Below, piece after piece: positions 1 through 14,200 of a stretch of 64,000 nucleotides of DNA. The stretch covers positions 40,969 to 104,968 of the forward strand of contig CALLBD010000003.1 of assembly GCA_938001915.1 (NCBI GenBank), read 5' to 3'. This stretch comes from an uncultured Caulobacterales bacterium (GTDB lineage: Bacteria; Pseudomonadota; Alphaproteobacteria; Caulobacterales; Maricaulaceae). The position numbers and the translations under genes were made by a program. Every line of letters begins with the position of its first letter. The stretch's first letter is position 1. Below the pieces are notes generated by a model. It saw only the letters and a list, made by a program, of their open reading frames with translations, was not told where the DNA came from and searched no databases.

Positions 1-789
1 AGCTTAGATATATCTCAAAAAAGCGCGCTAGACACCGCCCTCGAAGACTCTCGGATAACCCATATCCTGCATCTCGCAGCGCAGGCCGGCGTGAGATATA
101 GCCTGGAGAACCCACACAGCTATATTCAATCAAACGTCGTTGGACACTTAAATGTCTTAGAGTTTGCCCGTCATAGGAAGGCTATCGAACATCTTGTCTA
201 TGCCAGCAGCTCCTCTGTATATGGTGAGCGCGCGGCCGTCAAAGGATTCACGGAAACTGACCGTGTTCGGCAGCCTGCCTCTCTTTATGCCGCCACGAAA
301 CTAAGCGGCGAGCTATTGTCTGAGAGCTATGCGCGGCTGTATGATATCCCGCAAACAGGGTTGCGGTTTTTCACCGTCTATGGCCCGTGGGGCCGGCCGG
401 ATATGGCCTATTGGATATTCACGCAAAAGATTTTGTCAGGAGATCCTATCACGCTCTTCGCGCCAAACCTTATGCAGCGAGATTTTACCTTTATTGATGA
501 CATTGTTGATGTCCTGCCCAAAATCATAAGCCAGCCCGCGAGTCATCACGACATTTACAATTTGGGAAATTCGGCGCCAAATAAATTGCATGATTTGGTG
601 ACAGCCGTTGAGATGGCCTGCGGAGGAAAAGCTGAGATAATCCTCAAACCGCAACAAGCGGGCGATGTTCAGAAAACATTTGCAGATATTTCTGCCGCGC
701 AAAGTGCCTTTGGGTTTGCGCCCAAAACGGACCTGCAAACCGGTATTGCCAACTTCGTCAAATGGTATCGGGACTGGCATCAGGCTTAA
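1..789 (+). CDS. NAD-dependent sugar-nucleotide epimerase, 5' end outside window (UDP-glucuronate 4-epimerase-like)
   Basis: The frame is open from base 1, so the gene begins upstream and the N-terminal NAD-binding glycine motif is missing here. Translation from base 1 includes HLAAQAGVRYSLENP followed by YIQSN, the pattern typical of UDP-glucuronate/UDP-galacturonate epimerases of the extended SDR family. The catalytic features of that family are visible: the Ser-rich strand YASSSSVYG and the YxxxK pair in SLYAATK. Downstream FTVYGPWGRPDMA is the substrate-binding segment of the same group. The enzyme would interconvert UDP-hexuronic acids for capsule or surface polysaccharide in the cytoplasm. 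A GTG at base 91 could be mistaken for a start, but homology clearly continues upstream of it. A hairpin follows the stop. Family assignment is strong; exact substrate is inferred. Confidence 0.9.
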   Translation, partial: SLDISQKSALDTALEDSRITHILHLAAQAGVRYSLENPHSYIQSNVVGHLNVLEFARHRKAIEHLVYASSSSVYGERAAVKGFTETDRVRQPASLYAATKLSGELLSESYARLYDIPQTGLRFFTVYGPWGRPDMAYWIFTQKILSGDPITLFAPNLMQRDFTFIDDIVDVLPKIISQPASHHDIYNLGNSAPNKLHDLVTAVEMACGGKAEIILKPQQAGDVQKTFADISAAQSAFGFAPKTDLQTGIANFVKWYRDWHQA

Positions 790-816
790 GGCTCAATCAT
801 GAAATGATTGAACCTA
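788..816. terminator. Hairpin between convergent epimerase and porin genes
   Basis: The arms 789-800 and 804-815 pair over 12 positions with one mismatch, around a GAA loop. It lies directly after the epimerase stop and before the end of the convergent porin gene. No clear T-run follows on either strand, so its efficiency as an intrinsic terminator is uncertain. Confidence 0.5.
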
Positions 817-858
817 AGCTAAGCCACATAGTCCCGATAAGTTACTATTTAAATCAAC

Positions 859-2073
859 TTAAAAATCGTACTGCAGGCGGACAGTGAAGCCATCGACTGT
901 ATCTTCAGTCAATGTGGGGTCTGTAATCGCAGCCGCATAGACATCTTGCAGACCAACGCTTGATCCAACATTTGGCCCAGAAAGCGTCGCGTCTGAATTA
1001 AAATAGTTAAGCTGAATACGTGTTTGCTTGTGCAGCCACCAGTTTACGCCAACTGCGAACGTATCCAAATCACCGCCTTGAATACCTTCATCTGTTAGGT
1101 CGAGCGTGTCATAGCGGGCATTAATGGACAATGCACCCCAGCCGCCTTTTGTGACGGGGTTGTCCACGGTGACCCGTTTGAACTTACCTGTTGAGTAATT
1201 TCTCTTTCCGCCAAAGACATAACCGCCGCCGATTGACCACCCTGAGAAACTCGGATCTTCACTGCACACAGTTGACCCTTCGGCGCAATTTGCATTCACA
1301 ACTGTATATTCACCAATGGCCCAAGCAGAGCCGAATAGGCCGGCTAGCTCACCGCCGAAAAATGTATCGCTGTCTGCGACACGGCCTGTTGAAATGATAC
1401 GGCCTGTACTTGCGACGTAAGGACGTTGGCGATAGCGCAGGTCAGCCGCATCATTTTGCTCGCGATAACGGAAAGACGCGCCCGTGTGAATGATACCACC
1501 AGAGACATCAAATTTGTAAACGGCTCGGCCCGCAACAGCAATGCCTTCATTCCCGTCATTATTTTCAATCTCTTCTAAGTTCTCACCAAATACGCCAAGT
1601 TGAATTTGGTAATTATCGGCTTTTGTGGAGACTTCGAAACCAAGGCGGCGGTCCAGTTGGAACGCGTCTGTAAAAGCGGCACGTTCAATCAAATCTTCAT
1701 CCAATGACGAATTTAATTCTTGAAGGGAATTTTGTGTCTTAAATTGACCTGCTTTGAATGTGATAGGGCTACCCTGTGGTTTCCAAGACAAATAGGCGTC
1801 TTCTAGATTCACATCTCCATCCTGACCGAAAGTCGTTTCGAGTTTATATTTGAGGTTTTTCCCAAATTGACCACTGCCTTTCAGGCGCGCACGTCGAAGC
1901 GACGTCGCACTGACGTCAAAATCTGTGTTCTCCGAGCTAGCCGAAGCGTAATCAATGTTCAAACGCCCACCAAGTTTCACTGTAAAATCATCCTGCGCGA
2001 ATGCGGATGGTGTTGCCAGCATAGAAAATGCCAAGGCCGAACTCGCTAAAGTGGCTTTTTTGAAAAACGTCAT
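859..2073 (-). CDS. Phosphate-selective porin O/P-like outer-membrane protein
   Basis: A 404-residue precursor begins with a signal peptide: a charged FFKK start, a hydrophobic stretch, and an AFA cleavage site near residue 26. The mature part has alternating short beta strands, and the protein ends in VRLQYDF. A terminal Phe is the recognition signal for the BAM complex in outer-membrane barrels. The segment LRRARLKGSGQFGKNLKYKLE and the DAYLSWKP pattern are typical of the OprP/OprO family, which forms trimeric anion channels for phosphate or polyphosphate. The start is taken at the ATG at 2073 rather than the adjoining GTG at 2076, because a GAGG stretch precedes it. It is a single gene. 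No Pho-box was identified by eye. Confidence 0.85.
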   Translation of the reverse strand: MTFFKKATLASSALAFSMLATPSAFAQDDFTVKLGGRLNIDYASASSENTDFDVSATSLRRARLKGSGQFGKNLKYKLETTFGQDGDVNLEDAYLSWKPQGSPITFKAGQFKTQNSLQELNSSLDEDLIERAAFTDAFQLDRRLGFEVSTKADNYQIQLGVFGENLEEIENNDGNEGIAVAGRAVYKFDVSGGIIHTGASFRYREQNDAADLRYRQRPYVASTGRIISTGRVADSDTFFGGELAGLFGSAWAIGEYTVVNANCAEGSTVCSEDPSFSGWSIGGGYVFGGKRNYSTGKFKRVTVDNPVTKGGWGALSINARYDTLDLTDEGIQGGDLDTFAVGVNWWLHKQTRIQLNYFNSDATLSGPNVGSSVGLQDVYAAAITDPTLTEDTVDGFTVRLQYDF

Positions 2074-2228
2074 CACTTACCTCATTATTTGACGTTGCGT
2101 ATATGAGCAGTGATTCCACCGCCCCCCTAATCTGGCGCGGCTATGCCCACGAGAGATGACAAACACATATAATTTTTGTGACGGTTCAGTATATTTTTTA
2201 TGACGCTTTTACGACGCCTGGGCAGCGT

Positions 2229-2263
2229 TAAAAGAAAAAGCCCCCGACCAAGTCGAGGGCTTT
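2229..2263 (-). terminator. Rho-independent terminator of the giant repeat-protein gene
   Basis: Arms 2237-2247 and 2253-2263 form an 11-bp stem with one mismatch around a 5-base loop. Read on the minus strand it is followed by a T-rich run, and it lies 10 bases past the stop of the giant gene. Confidence 0.88.
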
Positions 2264-2273
2264 AGAGTTTGGC

Positions 2274-5200
2274 CTAGAATTTCCCAACAAGGTTGAGATA
2301 CCACCCAATGTCATCTTCTTCTTCGAGCGCGCTGAGATATTCTTCTTCAATGCCGCCCCATGTAACGCCGAAGCCAAGCTTCGCATTATCATTCATATGA
2401 CGATAGATACCTGCCTGACCGCCCAATCGCGTGATGGTCCCTTCACCGATGTCCAAATAGCGGCCCTCGATATGGGCATCCCATTGATGTGTGACATGAT
2501 AGTCAAGGCGCAAAATACCCAAATCAGCATTTGATTTCGTGAAATCTAAGCTCTCACGGTTAGAGGTCACTGAGCCAGAGCGATGAGCATATTTACCGCC
2601 CAACGTCCACTTCGGTGAAATATCATAAGCCGTATCTACAGACAGAATTTCTGACTTCTGACGATAGTTCAGCGTTTCGCCGCCAAATCTCTGGCTCGTC
2701 GGAGACAAGTCTTCGAGATAGGTATATTTCGCGAGCAAGTTGAAACGATCATCCCAGATTGGACGGTAAGCCGCCGCAATAGACCCTTCGGTGAATTCCG
2801 CTTCATTGAAGTCGAGCGGACCTAAGTCGCCATTTTCAGTTTGGCTTGAAACGGCGCGGTTAAACTTACCTTGCAAGCGCAGCTCCTCGCTCGCCTGATA
2901 TTGAGACGTCCAGCGCAATAGCCAAGTTTGGCGCGTATCATTAGTGTCAACATTTTCGTCCTGGCGCCATTCAGCGGCAAAACCAGCCTTGAAGCGCTCG
3001 TCACCAAATCCCGCCGCTAGCGCAATGGCTTCCCGGTCAAGATTATCAATTTTTCCAAGCTCACCCGAGAAACCAAAGTTCCAATTTCCAGGGTTCCAAT
3101 CCACACCATAGGCATGTGTCAGACCATTCAAGCCTCGGTCATTGAACTGCAAGCGTTCTTCACCAAAGACGGATAGCGCATCTGTGTAACGCTTACGCGC
3201 ACCGACGTTGAGCGACCCGAAATTACCCGTGGGTTGCGCCCGAAGCGGCAGATCATAGGCGAGATAATACTCGTCACCATCTTCCTCTTGTCGGCGCAAG
3301 CTTGCCCGAACGCCTAAACCGTCTTCGCCGGTTGAGACTTCGCCGCCGCCAAAGAATGTCTTTGACAATCGCACTTCCGCACCCGCGCCAATTCGGTCCG
3401 TTGTTCGGCTATTATCACCGACGATACCCACTTGGCCAAAGGCATATAATTCGCCGTCTTTGCCCAATTTATGCGATGCACGAACCGCCAAGGCAGCCCC
3501 TTCATTTCCGCGCGCATCATCATTGTAAGACAATCCAGCACTTACATCGATATCTTCATTGACAGCATAGTCGACGCTGGCTTCAGCAAAACTATTTGTG
3601 CCAATCAATTCACTGTCGGAAATATCCGCCCGTGCATTGAGTGTCAGATCTTTGCCAATCGCGAGTTGTAACCCACCGCCAATTTGTTCAACGGATTGAT
3701 TGGTCGCTTCGGAATATCCTGCGAATCCAGCTTCGCGTTTACGCCAATAAAGATAGGCATTGCCGTCATGTTTCGAAACTTCTGCAAAGTTCACAGCCGC
3801 TTCGATAGCATAGGCCGTTGCCGCAACATCATCGACATTGGTCAGTCCACCTCTATCCGCTGCCGCGAAGCTAAAGCCGCCATCAAGTGAGGTAAAGGTT
3901 TCGACACCGACGCCTTCGCTGCGGGCGACTTCACCTTTAATATATGTTCCAGCCGCATATTGTAGCGTCAGGTCCATTTCATACAGGTCAGACTCCAATC
4001 CACCATCATCAGCGTGATTATAAGTCGCGCCAAGTTTGACATGATCACCGAACCAACGTTTGGCACGAACACCATATATGGCACCATTATCATTTGCGCC
4101 AAAGACCGGCGTGAACTCATAATCTGCGACGAGGACTTGGGCATTACCAGACTGACTTCCGTCTCTGAATAGACGTCCGTCATCACCTGTGCTTCCAAGT
4201 GGGCGCGTTAAGATGACACGACCTTGGATAAAGTCGAGATCATAATCCGTCCCATATTGTAAGCGGCGGCTTTCGATTACCAGACCCGACACGCTATCAC
4301 GCGTTTCAACACGCAGCTGTTCGGAGCCAATCGAAATATCGCCGTGGCGGAGATAATAGACAGAGCCGCCCGTACCGCGCAGTTCATCGCGCGCCTGACG
4401 TGATCCGCCTTCGGCTACAAATGCTGTCACTTCCGTGCGGGCATCCCCAAGCGTCGTGAAGGCATTTTCATCCCAATGAAGTTTGGCACCATATAATGTG
4501 CGGTTCACCCGCGCGAATTCCGTGTCATTGAAATTCGTCTGGTAATTCCCCCAAAGCGCATAGTCATCGTCACGCTGAATACGGGCATAGATACGGCCAG
4601 ATGTCGGCGCATCTTGTTCAATGACCGAATTATCACCGTATGTCGGGTAATAGCGATCAGGGTCCAAACGGCGGAGCAATTGATTCAGATCCTTATCATC
4701 CAATGTTGAGACGAGATCGCCTAAGCCCGCTTCGCCCGTATCGGCGGTAGCCGTAACGGTCCAACGGTCATTTAAACGCGAGCGAACATAGAAGGCGACG
4801 CGGCCTTCTTCAAAAGTCTCATCAGATCCAATCCGCTCACCGATAGTGGCTTCAACCTGAGCCACATAGAATGTGTCTTTGGATTTAACCTCAACCGAGC
4901 GAACCAACTTCTGAGACCCTGCTTCTATAGTAATAGATTGCTGACCCGCTGGCAGAAGCTGCTCGGCGACAAAGCGTCCATCCGCGTCCACGCGAACACG
5001 TTCACCCATAACCACGGCGGCTTCGCCCGGTACATTTCGGCCATAAACCTTCACCGATCCACCGCGCACACGCACATTGGATGTCTCAAGCGTATTCTGA
5101 CCAAAGGTACCAGATGCGCGCTCTAGCCATTCGGCGCGCGTGAGATCAAAATCAGCGTCACCAATATATAGGACTTTGGGCGCGGTTTGATCAAAAGCGC

Positions 5201-8200
5201 CATCAGCCGCATTTGCCCGCAGCACATATTGTAGCTCGTAAGGCAGTCCCTCTGGGAGCGTCATGGTGGCCACATTACCCGTCACTGGCATAGTGAATAG
5301 GGGCTCACCGCGCGCTGAGCGCCTTGCATCAAAGACTCGAATTTCAAGCTTATCGGCAAAGGCGACATAATTAGAGTAGGTCGCAGCCTTGAGCACACGT
5401 TGTCCCTCTTCAGAGACAATATCCATATGCGCATTCAGACGTTTCACAGGATCAAGATTATCCCCCTGCGTTTCAATCTCCATCGCATCGACATAGGCGG
5501 AGGTAGAGTTCCCCCAGCCTAACCAGCGCTGCAAACGGCCTGGCGCAGGACTTTGGTCAACCTCATTTTTGCGATCACGACGGCCTAAAATAGAGGCGCT
5601 ATTGTGACGTGTATCAGACTCCAAAGCTTCATCCGCATGTTCCCCGTCATTGTTCAGACCATTGCGTAGGCCGGCATTGCGGTTCCATCTGCGGTCTTCA
5701 GCGCGATCAGGAATTTCATCGCGTGTAATTGGCAAGACATCACCGGTTGCATTGACACCAAAGACTTGTCGGTCTGTTCCATTGCGGCGACCATTATCTT
5801 TAATGTCTTCATCCGAGATAATCGATCCAAACATCTCACCGGCGATACCGCCCTCGTGAGAATAGGTCCCATAAGGCCTTTTATGATGGTCTGAAACCTG
5901 ACCGCAGTCGCTACAGTCTGTTCCCGTCCACAGCGCTTCCATTGCAATATCATCAAGCGTGTCAGGGCTAAGCTCGCGGACAACATCTAATGCGATTTGC
6001 AGACGTGCCTGCGCGGCGTCAACGCTCATGCCATCATCTGCATGAAAGACTAACACAGCCCGTTCGGCAGATTGATTCTGCGCCAAGAAACTTTGCAGTT
6101 CTGCGACTTTTGTCACAGCAATACCCGTACCATCGAGATTAAAGTCACTCATTCTGAAATCGACACGTAATTTTGTCCGGAAACCTGCACCGAAGTTTAG
6201 TTTCACAAATTTACCGCGCGTCGCACGAACAACCCGAGGGTTTTCCGTTGTAGGGGCATATCCCAAAGGTAACGTCCGCGTATCTGCCTTCAGTAAGAAG
6301 TTCGATCCATTCTCGGAGTCCGCAATGACGGCACAGGGAATGTGATAGCGGCCATATTCATCCGTTGTGATAATATCGCCGTTGACGCTCACGAGACGCA
6401 CGCCAGGCAAGCCCGGTTCACCATCGTCAGGATAGCCATTTACATTCACATCATCATAGACGCGGCCAATGACAGGCGTACAATCGAAACTTGGTTCTGG
6501 GATATAATCCACGGTTGCCGTCGCGATATCTGAGCGTGAGCCATCTTCCGTATTTTCAGCAAAAGCTTGGTTCTCATGTGCGCCAAATGTCACATTAGGA
6601 CCTGCGAGCAAGTTCAATGTCACCGTTACGGTTTCATTTGGCTGCAACGCATCCAGAGGCGCAGTTTCGCCTTGATTAAGTGACCAGCTGAGAACGCCGC
6701 GGCTGCGAACATTTGGTTCAAGCTCGACGGTCTCCGCACCGTTAGTGACGGCACTGGAACCAGGCACATAAGCAAACCCTTCTGGCAGGCGGTCCACAAT
6801 ATCAACGCCGCTCAAGGTCGTGGCGCTCTCATTTGTTACAGAGATTGTATAGAGAACGGGGTCGCCGATTTGCACGGTGCGCGGGTTCGCTGTTTTTGTA
6901 ACCCGCAGGAAGCTGGCATCAGAAATTGGTGCTAGGCTTACCACAGCGGAGTCGGTTGCATCTACAGCACCCGTATTCAGCGGTCCAACCGCAGATACGA
7001 CAGCCGTATTGGTAAATTCGCCTGCACTATCCGTAATAACGGCCACGTCTAATCTCATGGTGAAGGCTTCACCTGGCTCTAGCGTACCCTCACCATCACT
7101 CAGGCTCAGGCTATTAAAGCCATCAAAATTTAGAGCCGGCAGACCCGTGAAGGCCTCTGGAGCGGAGACAAGTTCGATGTTCTGAACCGAGACGCTCTGG
7201 TCGCCAAAGGCTGTCGACAAATCATCAGACAGAATAATGTCTGTAATCGAAGTTTGTCCTGTATTCTCAACCGTGAACTCATAGGTCACGAGCTCGCGCC
7301 CATCGTCCAAGCGCTCAACCTCGCCAATAGCTCTTTTCGTAAGACCCACATTTGGAACGCCGCAAGATTGCAGAGGAATATTATTCAGGAAAACAGAAGG
7401 GTCACCGGCCTCAATGTCAAAGGACAGATAGAAAGGTGAGTTTGTCTCTTCAGTGAAGTCAGCGATGACGCCGCTACTGCCAACCTCGGAGGCCCCAAGT
7501 ATGGCAGGGTTATCCGTGCGCGTTGACACATCCAATGGGTCAGTTGCAGCCAAGCGGGTTGTCGAGGGCTCAGCCCCGTCAGGGTATGTTGGCGTTACAG
7601 TGTAGAGACCCGGTTCCGTTACATAGAACTGGAAGAACCCATCTGTTCCGTCATGAACAATATTAATATTATTCGTCAGACCGGTGGCGCTATTCGTCCC
7701 GGCTGGACCTGTAACGCTAATACTGCCGCCCGGAATTATCGCGCCGTTCTCTTCACAATAGAAATAACCGGTTGGGTCATAATCCTCAGAGTCAGGGATA
7801 CCATCGCCGTCACGATCTTCCGCTGCGCTTTCGAAATTATCAGGCGCGCCATCCCCATCTGTATCAATGAGTGAGAGCGGAGCTGGGTTTACATCACCAG
7901 GTGTGTCAGGCGTGACAACCGGATCATTCGATGGAAGCGGTGTCGATAGTTGATTGGTTTGTCCGTAAGCTGTGTTCCCTTGCGCAGGGCCGCCATTTGT
8001 AATGTCGAGACGCGCTGTAAGTTGCACAGTGCCATTTTCGCCAACAGCAAGGCTATCTGTTCCGCTTAACAGTTCAATCAAGCTCACGCCGTCATATTCT
8101 GTGTCTACGGTCAGGTCAGCCGACTCGGCCACAGGCGTTCCAAATAGGGACGCAGGGGCAAAAGCTTCGGCCAAGTCATCTTCGAGCGTGACATTGGTCA

Positions 8201-11200
8201 GTGTGACATTACCGATATTTTCCAAACCTATTTCATATTGGACCTCATAAATTGGACCAAAGAGCTGGCGACTGGATACGGTGGTTTTTGTGATCTCTAA
8301 GCGCGGTTCAACATTGGCTTCAACCGTCTCAGAGACTTCTGGAGATGTGAAGGAGCTGCCGTCAAAGCTAGTCGACGCAGTGGCCAAGTTCGTGACTTGT
8401 CCGGCATCCACATCCGCCTGCGTAACCGCATATTCGGCTGTACAGGTCACGCTCGCGCCCGGTTGGATCCCGCCCGCTGGAAGCGCAGGACAGGTGACAG
8501 AGGCAATCTTATCATCGGAAATCGCGATAGGCTCAGTCAACGTTACATTACCCGCGTTGGTAACAACATAATCATATGTCAAAATATCACCGGGAATCAT
8601 GAAGCTTGCCGTTGTTGCAGTTTTCACAACCGTAAGCGCAGGGGCAGATTCGGCAGGTAAGGTAACCGTATCACTCGGCGAGCTTACAGTTTCACCGTTC
8701 AATTCAGCGCTGGCACTTGCAATATTTGTGACCCCACCCGCATCAATGTCGGCTTGAAGCACGATATATTGCGCAGAACATGTCAGGCTCGCTCCGGGGA
8801 TCAATCCCTGCGCAGGTATGGCCGGACAAATGACATCTGCAATTTTATCATCACTTACGCTTACGGGTGCGGTGAACGTTACATTCCCCGTATTGGTAAT
8901 GAGGTAGCTGTAAACCACCGTCTCACCCGCTGTCGCGATAGACGTATTGTCTGACGATTTTTCTATTGAAAGAGCAGGCAACTGGCTTCCCGAAATCTCA
9001 ACGCTATCTGTATCAGACGTGATGTCTCCACTGGTCGCGGAGGCGATATTTGTCACCCCACCCGCATCAATATCAGCTTGCGTCACCGTGTAAGTCGCTG
9101 AACAGGTCAAAGTTGCACCTGGAACCAGTCCTGGGTTGGCAGGACAGATCACATTGGCAATCTTATCATCAGACACTGTGATTGGGTCTGTCAGCGTAAA
9201 GTTACTCGTGTTGCGCAAGATATAATCGTAGGACAGGACATCACCCACGGCAGTGAAGCCGCTGGACTGTGCCACTTTATCAATCTCGATACCCTCTGAA
9301 CGATCCGCGTCGACTGTGACTGTCTCGTCAGGAGACGTGGTTGTGCCGTCTGTCGCAAAGGCAGTATTGGTCACAGTTCCCGCATCAATATCAGCTTGGG
9401 TAATTGTATCTGTCCCCGTACAAGTTAGGCTCGCAGCTGGACGTAATCCACCAGTCGGAAGCGGCGGGCACATCACATTCGGGATACGAGAATCTGTTAC
9501 AGATACAGGGTTTGTTACTGTCGTATTGCCAGAGTTTGTAACAACAAATTCATAATCGAGCGTATCACCAACAGCCGCGTAGCTTGCCGTCAGCGCTGTC
9601 TTCAGCAGCGTTAATTCTGGCGCCTGGCCGGCATTGATTGTCACCGCATCTGGCGGAGATGTTGTTGTAGGGTTTTCTGCAAAAGCGTTATTCGTAACCT
9701 CGCCTGCATCAATGTCTGCCTGGGTGACCACATAGGTCTCCGTGCACGTTTCGACTTGGCCAGGCGCTAGGTTTCCAGAGAAACAGAGGAAAGTCCCGAT
9801 CTTGTCATCAATGATATTTGTATCACCGGTCAGCGTCAGGTTCCCCGTATTCTCTAGCTCAAATGTATAGCTCAAAACATCACCAACGGCGTCATAGCTC
9901 GTGTCCGCAGATGATTTACGCATCGTCAGAGCTGGCAAGCCATTTGCAGGTATTGTTTCAGAGTCTGGCGTCGAGGTGGTCGTCCCATCAGAGGCAGAAG
10001 CCACATTGGTAACACTGCCGATATCCAAATCAGACTGCGTCACGACATAGGTCGCGGTACACGTCAGCACACCGCCCGGTAGCAGGCCACCACTTGGCAG
10101 AGCTGGGCAATTCACAGACGGAATTAGGTTATCCGTAACAGTGATTGGCGCTGTAATTGTGGTGTTACCATCATTGGTCACAACATATTCATAGGTCGTG
10201 ATGTCGCCCGGACTTTCAAAATTGATATCCGTGGCCGTTTTGACAAATCCAAAAGAAGGCATCTGGTCGGCATTAACCGTCGCGTCATCTTGCGGCGAGC
10301 TAATCGTACCATCGGTTGCGCGCGCGATATTGGTGACGCTACCCGCGTCAATATCGGCTTGGGTCACGGCATAAGTTCCCGTACAGGTCAAGCTCGCAGC
10401 CGGTGGCAAACCACCAGCGGGCAAAGCTGGACAGGTAACAGACGGGATTAGGTCATCTGTGACCGTTATCGCGGTTGTAATTGTTATGTTTCCTGAGTTG
10501 ATGACATCATATGTGTAGCTCAACAAATCACCGGGAGACGCATAAGTGAAATCTGTCGCCGTTTTGACCAGCGTCATTTCTGGCATCTGACTAGCGTTGA
10601 CGGTTTCATCTACCTCTGGCGAAGTAGTCGTTCCATCTGTCGCACTCGCAATGTTGGTTACGGATCCGGCATCGATATCGGCTTGTGTCACGACATATGT
10701 CGCTGCACAGGTCAAGCTCGCACCAGGGACCAATCCGCCCGATGGCGCGACAGGGCACGCAACAGACGCGATTTTGTTATCACTGACAGAAATTGTACCT
10801 GTTAGCGTAACGTTACCGCTATTTGTGACCTCATAGCTGTAATCAATCGTATCGCCGACACTATCGAAATCAGGCGTTGTCGCCGTCTTCACAAGCGTAA
10901 GCTCTGGATTTAGATCGGCAGTCACGCTGCGCACAGCACTGACGGGATCTAATGATCCGACGCTTGGCGTTCCGTCGGCAGAGGCGACATTATCGACCTG
11001 GCCCGCATCAATATCGGCCTGCGTGACCGTGTAAGAACCCGTACACACAAAGCTAGCATTGGGCGCCAAAACATCCGTTGGACAAGACAATGACGGGATA
11101 AGCGGATCATCGACCACAACATTAGAGATGGTAACATTCCCAATATTTGAGACCGTAATTTCATACGCGAGAATATCGCCCGCAGTATCGAAGCTGGTGC

Positions 11201-14200
11201 GCAACGCGGATTTGAAAATATCCAATTCCGGATTCGCTACACCTGTCACCACGGCGGTATCTGACACTGTCGGCACAGGATCACCATTAGGTAAATTCGC
11301 ACCCACGGAAGCCGTATTCATAACGTCGCCTGCATCAATATCAGCTTGCGTCACGACATAGCTGGCTGAACAGACCATAGAGGCAGCAGGGGCCAGCGTT
11401 GCGGTCGGGCAAGTGACAGACGGTACTAAAGCATCGCTGACCACGACATTAGACAGGGTAATCATGCCGGTATTTTCGACGTCAAATTCATAGGTAAGAA
11501 TATCGCCGGGTTCAGAGAAATCGGTGCTAATAGCCCGCTTTTCAAAGCTAAGACCAGGAGCCGCTGAACTGTCGACAACGGCGCTATCCGCTGTTGTAAC
11601 AGACGGAAGTCCGGGCGGCGGCGTAGCCCCTACAGAGGCATTATTGACAACTTCGCCAGCATCAACATCGGCTTGGGAAACAGTATAGCTTGCGGAACAC
11701 ACCATGGTTGCGGCAGGTGCAAGGCTTGTCTGAGGACAGCTAACAGCGGCGATGATATCATCCGTGATAGAGAGATTTGTGAGTGTCACATTCCCTGTAT
11801 TCTCAACATCAAACTCATAGGTGATGACGTCGCCCGCTGAGTTAAAGTCAGCCGTTGTAGCGCGTTTTTCAAATCCTACTGAGGGCGTACGCGTCCCGCC
11901 GACTGTGACGTCGACTGGCGCAGAAACTAATGTGCCGGATTGCGCAAAGGCTTGGTTCATGATTTCGCCTGCATCCATATCGGCCTGCGTAATCGTGTAA
12001 GTTGCGCGGCAAGTTTGAGTCGCGCCTGGAACTAAATTAGCTGTACCACACGTAATTGTGCCGATTTTATCGTCAACAACTTCAATATCGTTCGTAAGGG
12101 TTAGGTTGCCGTCATTCGTCACGGCAAATTCATATTCCACAATATCGCCCGTCGCCGTAAAGTCAGAAAACAGAGCCGTTTTCACGATGGAAAGCGCAGG
12201 ATTTTGGTCAGCCGGAATCGTCTCCGTTGTTTGCGGTGAGGAAATCGGTCCACTTGCCGCAGACGCAATATTTGTTACCTGCCCAGCGTCCAAATCAGCT
12301 TGGGTCACGGTATAATCTGCCGTACAAGTCAGCGCAGCATTTGGCGCAAGGCCGCCAGCCGGAAGTGCGGGGCAATTGACTGGTGAAATCAAATTATCCG
12401 TCACAACAATAGGATCCGTCAAGGTGACATTACCCGTATTGGTGACAACATACTCATAGGTCGTGATATCGCCTGGTAGCTCAAAGTTCACATTTGTCGC
12501 CGTTTTGACGGTTTCCATGGCGGGCTGCTGATCAGCCGCAATGGTTACGCTATCGGTTGGCGGTGTGAACGTGCCACCAGCTGGGGATGCCGTGGCGGTC
12601 GCATTATTGAGAACATTACCCGCATCCAAATCGGCCTGCGTGACAGCGTAATCTGCGGTACAGACAACCGTCTCACCGGGATCGAGATTGGCGTCGCCAT
12701 TTCCAACAGCCGCGACATCGCAAAGAACCGTAGCGATTTTATCATCAGACACAGCCACATCGCTGACAAGAACATTACCCGTATTTACGATGGTATATGT
12801 GTAGCTCAATACATCTCCGACCGCAGCAAAACGTGTATCGGCGGACGCTTTATCCAGCGTTAGTAATGGCATTTGATCGGCTGCAACGGTTTCCGTCGCC
12901 TCGGGCGCAGTCAAAGTGCCGCCCGCTGGCGTACCATCGGCAGACGCAATATTCGTCACAGACCCCGCGTCGAGGTCTGCCTGCGTAACAGCATATTGAC
13001 CCGTACAAACAACTGTCTCACCTGGATCAAGATTTGCATCACCGTTCCCAACGGCCGCGACATTACATGTCACCGCAGGGATTTTATCATCCGAAACAAC
13101 TAGATCTGAAATCAGAACATTGCCCGTGTTTACGACGGTATAGTCATAGGTCAGCATATCACCGACAGCTGTAAAATCGGTCTCATTTGCGGTTTTGACC
13201 AGCGTCATGGACGGTGTTTGCGTCGCCGCAACAATCGCCTCATCCGTTGGAGATGTCGTGGTGCCGTCCGTGGCGGAAGCGATATTTGTAACTTCACCTG
13301 CATCCAAATCAGCTTGGGTGACGCTATAGCTGCCCGTACATGTCAAAGTCGCAGAAGGAGCCAAGCCGCCAGCCGGGAGGGCTGGACAATTTACAGACGC
13401 AATTTTGTCATCCGATACGCTTATCGGATCAAGCAGCGTAACATTACCTGTATTGGTGACGTCATATTCATAGGTCAGCACATCGCCCACGGAGGCGAAA
13501 TCTGTGTCTAATGCGCGTTTCACCATTTCAAGCGCAGGGCTTTGCGTGCCGTCAACCGTGGCGGTATCGCCAGCGGGGGCGAGCGTGCCGCCAGCGGGCG
13601 TACCAGACGCCTGCGCAATATTTGTGATTGAGCCAGCATCTAAATCAGCCTGGGTTACGACATAAGTCGCGGTACAGACCATCGTCTGCGTCGGCATTAA
13701 ACTTGTCACCGGACAGCTGACGGAGGCAATTTTATCATCTGTGACGACGATATTTGTAATTTCAACATTGCCCGTATTTGTAACCAAATATTCGTAATCA
13801 AGCGTATCGCCAAGGGCAGCAAAATCCGTATCGAGCGCAGTTTTAACAAGCGTCATCATAGGGCTTTGCGTGCCGTCCACAGTCGCTGTATCGGTCGGCG
13901 CAGTCAAAGTGCCGCCCGCTGGCGTACCATCGGCAGACGCAATATTCGTCACAGAACCCGCGTTCAAATCGGCTTGGGAAACCGTATAGCTCGCTGAGCA
14001 TGTGGTGGCCGCGCCAGGTGCCAATGTCGTAACGGGGCAGCTGACCGTCGCAATTTTATCATCCGAGACGCTAAGCGCACTAATCGTAACATTGCCGATA
14101 TTTTCTACATCGAATTCATAGGCCAAGACGTCACCGACGGCTGCGAAACCTGTGTCTAGCGCGCGTTTAGCAAGAGACAGCTCAGGCGCTGGCGCATCTG